Shown here piece after piece: positions 62,609 through 64,000 of a DNA stretch of 64,000 nucleotides. This DNA comes from Opitutaceae bacterium UBA2377 (GTDB lineage: Bacteria; Verrucomicrobiota; Verrucomicrobiia; Opitutales; Opitutaceae). Numbering within the stretch: the first letter of the stretch is position 1; each line of letters opens with the position of its first letter. The notes under the pieces were generated by a model. The model searched no databases, was not told the DNA's origin, and saw only the letters and a list, made by a program, of their open reading frames with translations. The stretch covers positions 6,172-70,171 of the forward strand of contig DDSZ01000005.1 in the NCBI GenBank assembly GCA_002344205.1. Direction: 5' to 3'. Made by a program: the position numbers and the translations under genes.

Positions 62609-62644
62609 TTGACGAATCCACACCATGGTAATACCGTCTTACCA
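62609..62644 (+). promoter_or_regulatory. Promoter and operator candidate of the VapBC-like pair
   Basis: TTGACG (62609-62614) and TACCGT (62632-62637) are 17 bp apart, fitting a sigma-70 promoter whose start point would be close to the antitoxin ATG, giving a leaderless message. The inverted repeat TGGTAA (62626-62631) / TTACCA (62639-62644) flanks the -10 and is a candidate site for antitoxin autorepression. Confidence 0.5.
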
Positions 62645-62863
62645 ATGCCGACCCTCTCCTTCAAAGCCGCACCCGCCGAGGCCAAGTCCATTCGCGCCGC
62701 CGCACGCGCGAAGCGGCTGACGGTTTCCGAATACTTGCGCCGGGCCGCGCTGCCCAAAGCCGCGGGCGCACGGCCCGTCAAAGTGGGCGGACACCCAGGT
62801 CGCATCATCATCGCGACGCCGCGCCTGACCAAGGAAATCATCGACGCGGCCCTTTACGACTAA
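62645..62863 (+). CDS. Putative antitoxin, ribbon-helix-helix type
   Basis: This 72-aa protein has a CopG-like pattern: a beta strand (PTLSFKA), then two helices (AEAKSIRAAARAK, TVSEYLRRAAL), and a C-terminal tail that would wrap the toxin. It sits 1 bp before a PIN-domain gene, a classical VapBC layout. An ATG 12 codons earlier is outside the predicted promoter, so this ATG is preferred. It likely represses its own promoter. Confidence 0.75.
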   Translation: MPTLSFKAAPAEAKSIRAAARAKRLTVSEYLRRAALPKAAGARPVKVGGHPGRIIIATPRLTKEIIDAALYD

Positions 62864-62864
62864 G

Positions 62865-63284
62865 TTGAAATACCTCCTGGACAACGACGTGTTTCTCGCC
62901 GCGATTTCGAAGGGGCATGACAACCACAAAACCGCCCGGCGTTGGCTCGATGCGGTCAAACCTGACGGCTGGGGCGTGGCCGCCGAAACCTATCTTGCGG
63001 CGGTGCGGCTGCTGATGAATCCGACGGCGATGCAGTTCGGTCACCTCACCGCCGCACAGGCCCTGCAGGCCGTGGACATGGAACTGGCCGGACCCCAACA
63101 TCCCGGCCAAGTGATTCTCTCCCGCACCCGGCCCGACCAGACTCTGCTCAAGCAGGCCAAAGGACACCGGCAGGTCATGGATTTCTGGCTTATCCAGATC
63201 GCACGGGAAAACGGCTGCCTGCTGGCTACCAACGACGCCGGTTTGGTCGCTGCCTGGCCCAAGCTGGCCATGCGGATTGGTTAA
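62865..63284 (+). CDS. VapC-like PIN-domain toxin
   Basis: This 139-aa PIN-domain ribonuclease starts at TTG one base after the antitoxin stop. Acidic active-site residues are visible as Asp6 and Asp8 (LLDNDVF), Glu41 (AAETYLA), and Asp residues near QVMDFWLIQIARENGCLLATND. PIN toxins cut tRNA or rRNA. Length fits VapC of the TA superfamily. The pair is upstream of a metal ATPase gene on the opposite strand. Confidence 0.85.
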   Translation: MKYLLDNDVFLAAISKGHDNHKTARRWLDAVKPDGWGVAAETYLAAVRLLMNPTAMQFGHLTAAQALQAVDMELAGPQHPGQVILSRTRPDQTLLKQAKGHRQVMDFWLIQIARENGCLLATNDAGLVAAWPKLAMRIG

Positions 63285-63314
63285 GGCGTGGCCGATTTCC
63301 AGTGCACCTTGGGT

Positions 63315-64000
63315 TCACCGGTTCCGCCCAAATAACAATCGCAGCGAGTTCAGGCACACGACCACCGTGCTGCCTTCGTGCGCCGCGACGCCCGCAGCCA
63401 GCGGCACCACACCCGCAACGGTGGCGATCACCATCACGATCACCACGCCCAGCGAGATGCTCAGGTTCTGGCGGATGATCGTGCGGGCGCGTCGGCTCAG
63501 GCGTTCGGCGGAGAGAAAGTTCTCGATGCGGTCGTGCATCAGGATCACTTCCGCCTGCTCCAGCGCCGCATCGCTGCCGCGCGCACCCATCGCCACGCTG
63601 ACGTCCGCCGCAGCCAGGCTGGGCGCGTCGTTCACGCCGTCTCCGATCATCGCCACGCGTCCGCCGCCGGCCGAGCGCCGCAGGTCCTCGATCGCCGATA
63701 CTTTCTGCTCGGGCGTGAGATGCGCCCGCACCTCGTCGAGCCCGATCTCGTGCGCGACCGCCTCGGCCGCCTGACGCCGGTCACCGGTAAGCATGACGGT
63801 GCGGATGCCCATCTCCTTCAACGCCGCCAGCACCGCCTTCGATTCGCCGCGGATTTGGTCGCGCAACAACACCCGGCCCAGCACATCGCGCCCGACCACC
63901 CATACTTCCGCGAGATCGGCCGGCGCCGGCGGCAGCTTTTCCGCCCATTTGGCCAAAGGACCGGACTGCAGCAATTCGCGGCGACCGAGCAGGGCCTGGG
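63315..64000 (-). CDS. Heavy-metal P-type ATPase (5' part outside the window)
   Basis: Only the C-terminal 228 residues are present; the frame is open to the window edge. It contains VMLTGDRRQAAEAVA, GDGVNDAPSLAAADVSVAMG (the hinge motif) and two C-terminal membrane helices ending in a basic tail (LLFGRNR). This matches the P1B Zn/Cd/Pb or Cu exporters. The metal-binding CPx motif and phosphorylation DKTG lie outside the window, so the metal cannot be assigned. Confidence 0.9.
   Translation of the reverse strand, partial: QALLGRRELLQSGPLAKWAEKLPPAPADLAEVWVVGRDVLGRVLLRDQIRGESKAVLAALKEMGIRTVMLTGDRRQAAEAVAHEIGLDEVRAHLTPEQKVSAIEDLRRSAGGGRVAMIGDGVNDAPSLAAADVSVAMGARGSDAALEQAEVILMHDRIENFLSAERLSRRARTIIRQNLSISLGVVIVMVIATVAGVVPLAAGVAAHEGSTVVVCLNSLRLLFGRNR

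Overview
The window is a 64 kb piece of a high-GC bacterial chromosome. Gene content and protein style point to the Verrucomicrobiota, most likely class Opitutia (Opitutaceae-like). This is an inference from divergent verrucomicrobial-looking versions of L27, DUF4252, ParB and GreB-type proteins, from frequent GTG/TTG starts with weak Shine-Dalgarno sequences, and from mixed housekeeping gene order. No rRNA operon is present to confirm it. Almost everything is coding; the only clear foreign patch is at about 50.3-52.4 kb.

Layout. 0-11 kb: M48 protease, purH, apaG, a beta-CASP nuclease, a coupled dinB / zinc-ribbon / inositol-phosphatase operon, two related DUF4252-type proteins and uvrA. 11.3-21.1 kb: a DUF1302 - DUF1329 - YCF48 - MMPL envelope cassette, then an AI-2E-type permease, an SNM1-like metallo-beta-lactamase protein and DUF3108. 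21-27.6 kb: alkyladenine glycosylase, an MFS transporter, a PfkB kinase, rplU-rpmA, and a three-gene unit ending in a MamK/MreB-like actin. 27.6-34.6 kb: pheA-scpB (minus), then ilvD, pgi, a coiled-coil protein, a 53-aa lipoprotein and rsmI. 34.7-37.7 kb: an ECF42-type sigma factor with its YCII/DGPF partner and a divergent DUF1428 - small protein - SRPBCC operon. The SRPBCC gene is frameshifted, and near-identical predicted sigma-factor promoters face both ways. 37.7-48.2 kb: mostly minus-strand housekeeping genes (aminotransferases, secG, parB, LysM protein, fmt, der, Lrp), plus an orphan MalK-type ATPase. 48.3-53.8 kb: ffh, a GreB-family gene, a REP-type (Y1/HUH) transposase element with a 199/200-bp segmental duplication around it, an AT-rich orphan gene, a beta-propeller protein and a YqeY protein. 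53.9-64 kb: Ada-AlkA fusion plus ogt, trpF, a DegT aminotransferase, hemD-hemC, ilvC-ilvN with a tRNA-Val directly upstream, asd overlapping head-to-head with a YkuD-domain gene, a VapBC-like toxin-antitoxin pair and a heavy-metal P-type ATPase cut by the window edge.

How genes work together. DNA-alkylation and damage repair is well represented (uvrA, dinB, AAG, Ada-AlkA, ogt). Branched-chain amino-acid synthesis is split between ilvD and the asd - tRNA-Val - ilvN - ilvC run. The most system-like candidates for new biology are the actin-like unit (25.6-27.6 kb), the ECF42 regulon with its divergent promoters, and the tRNA-Val/ilvNC arrangement. All functional statements come from reading motifs; no database search was run.
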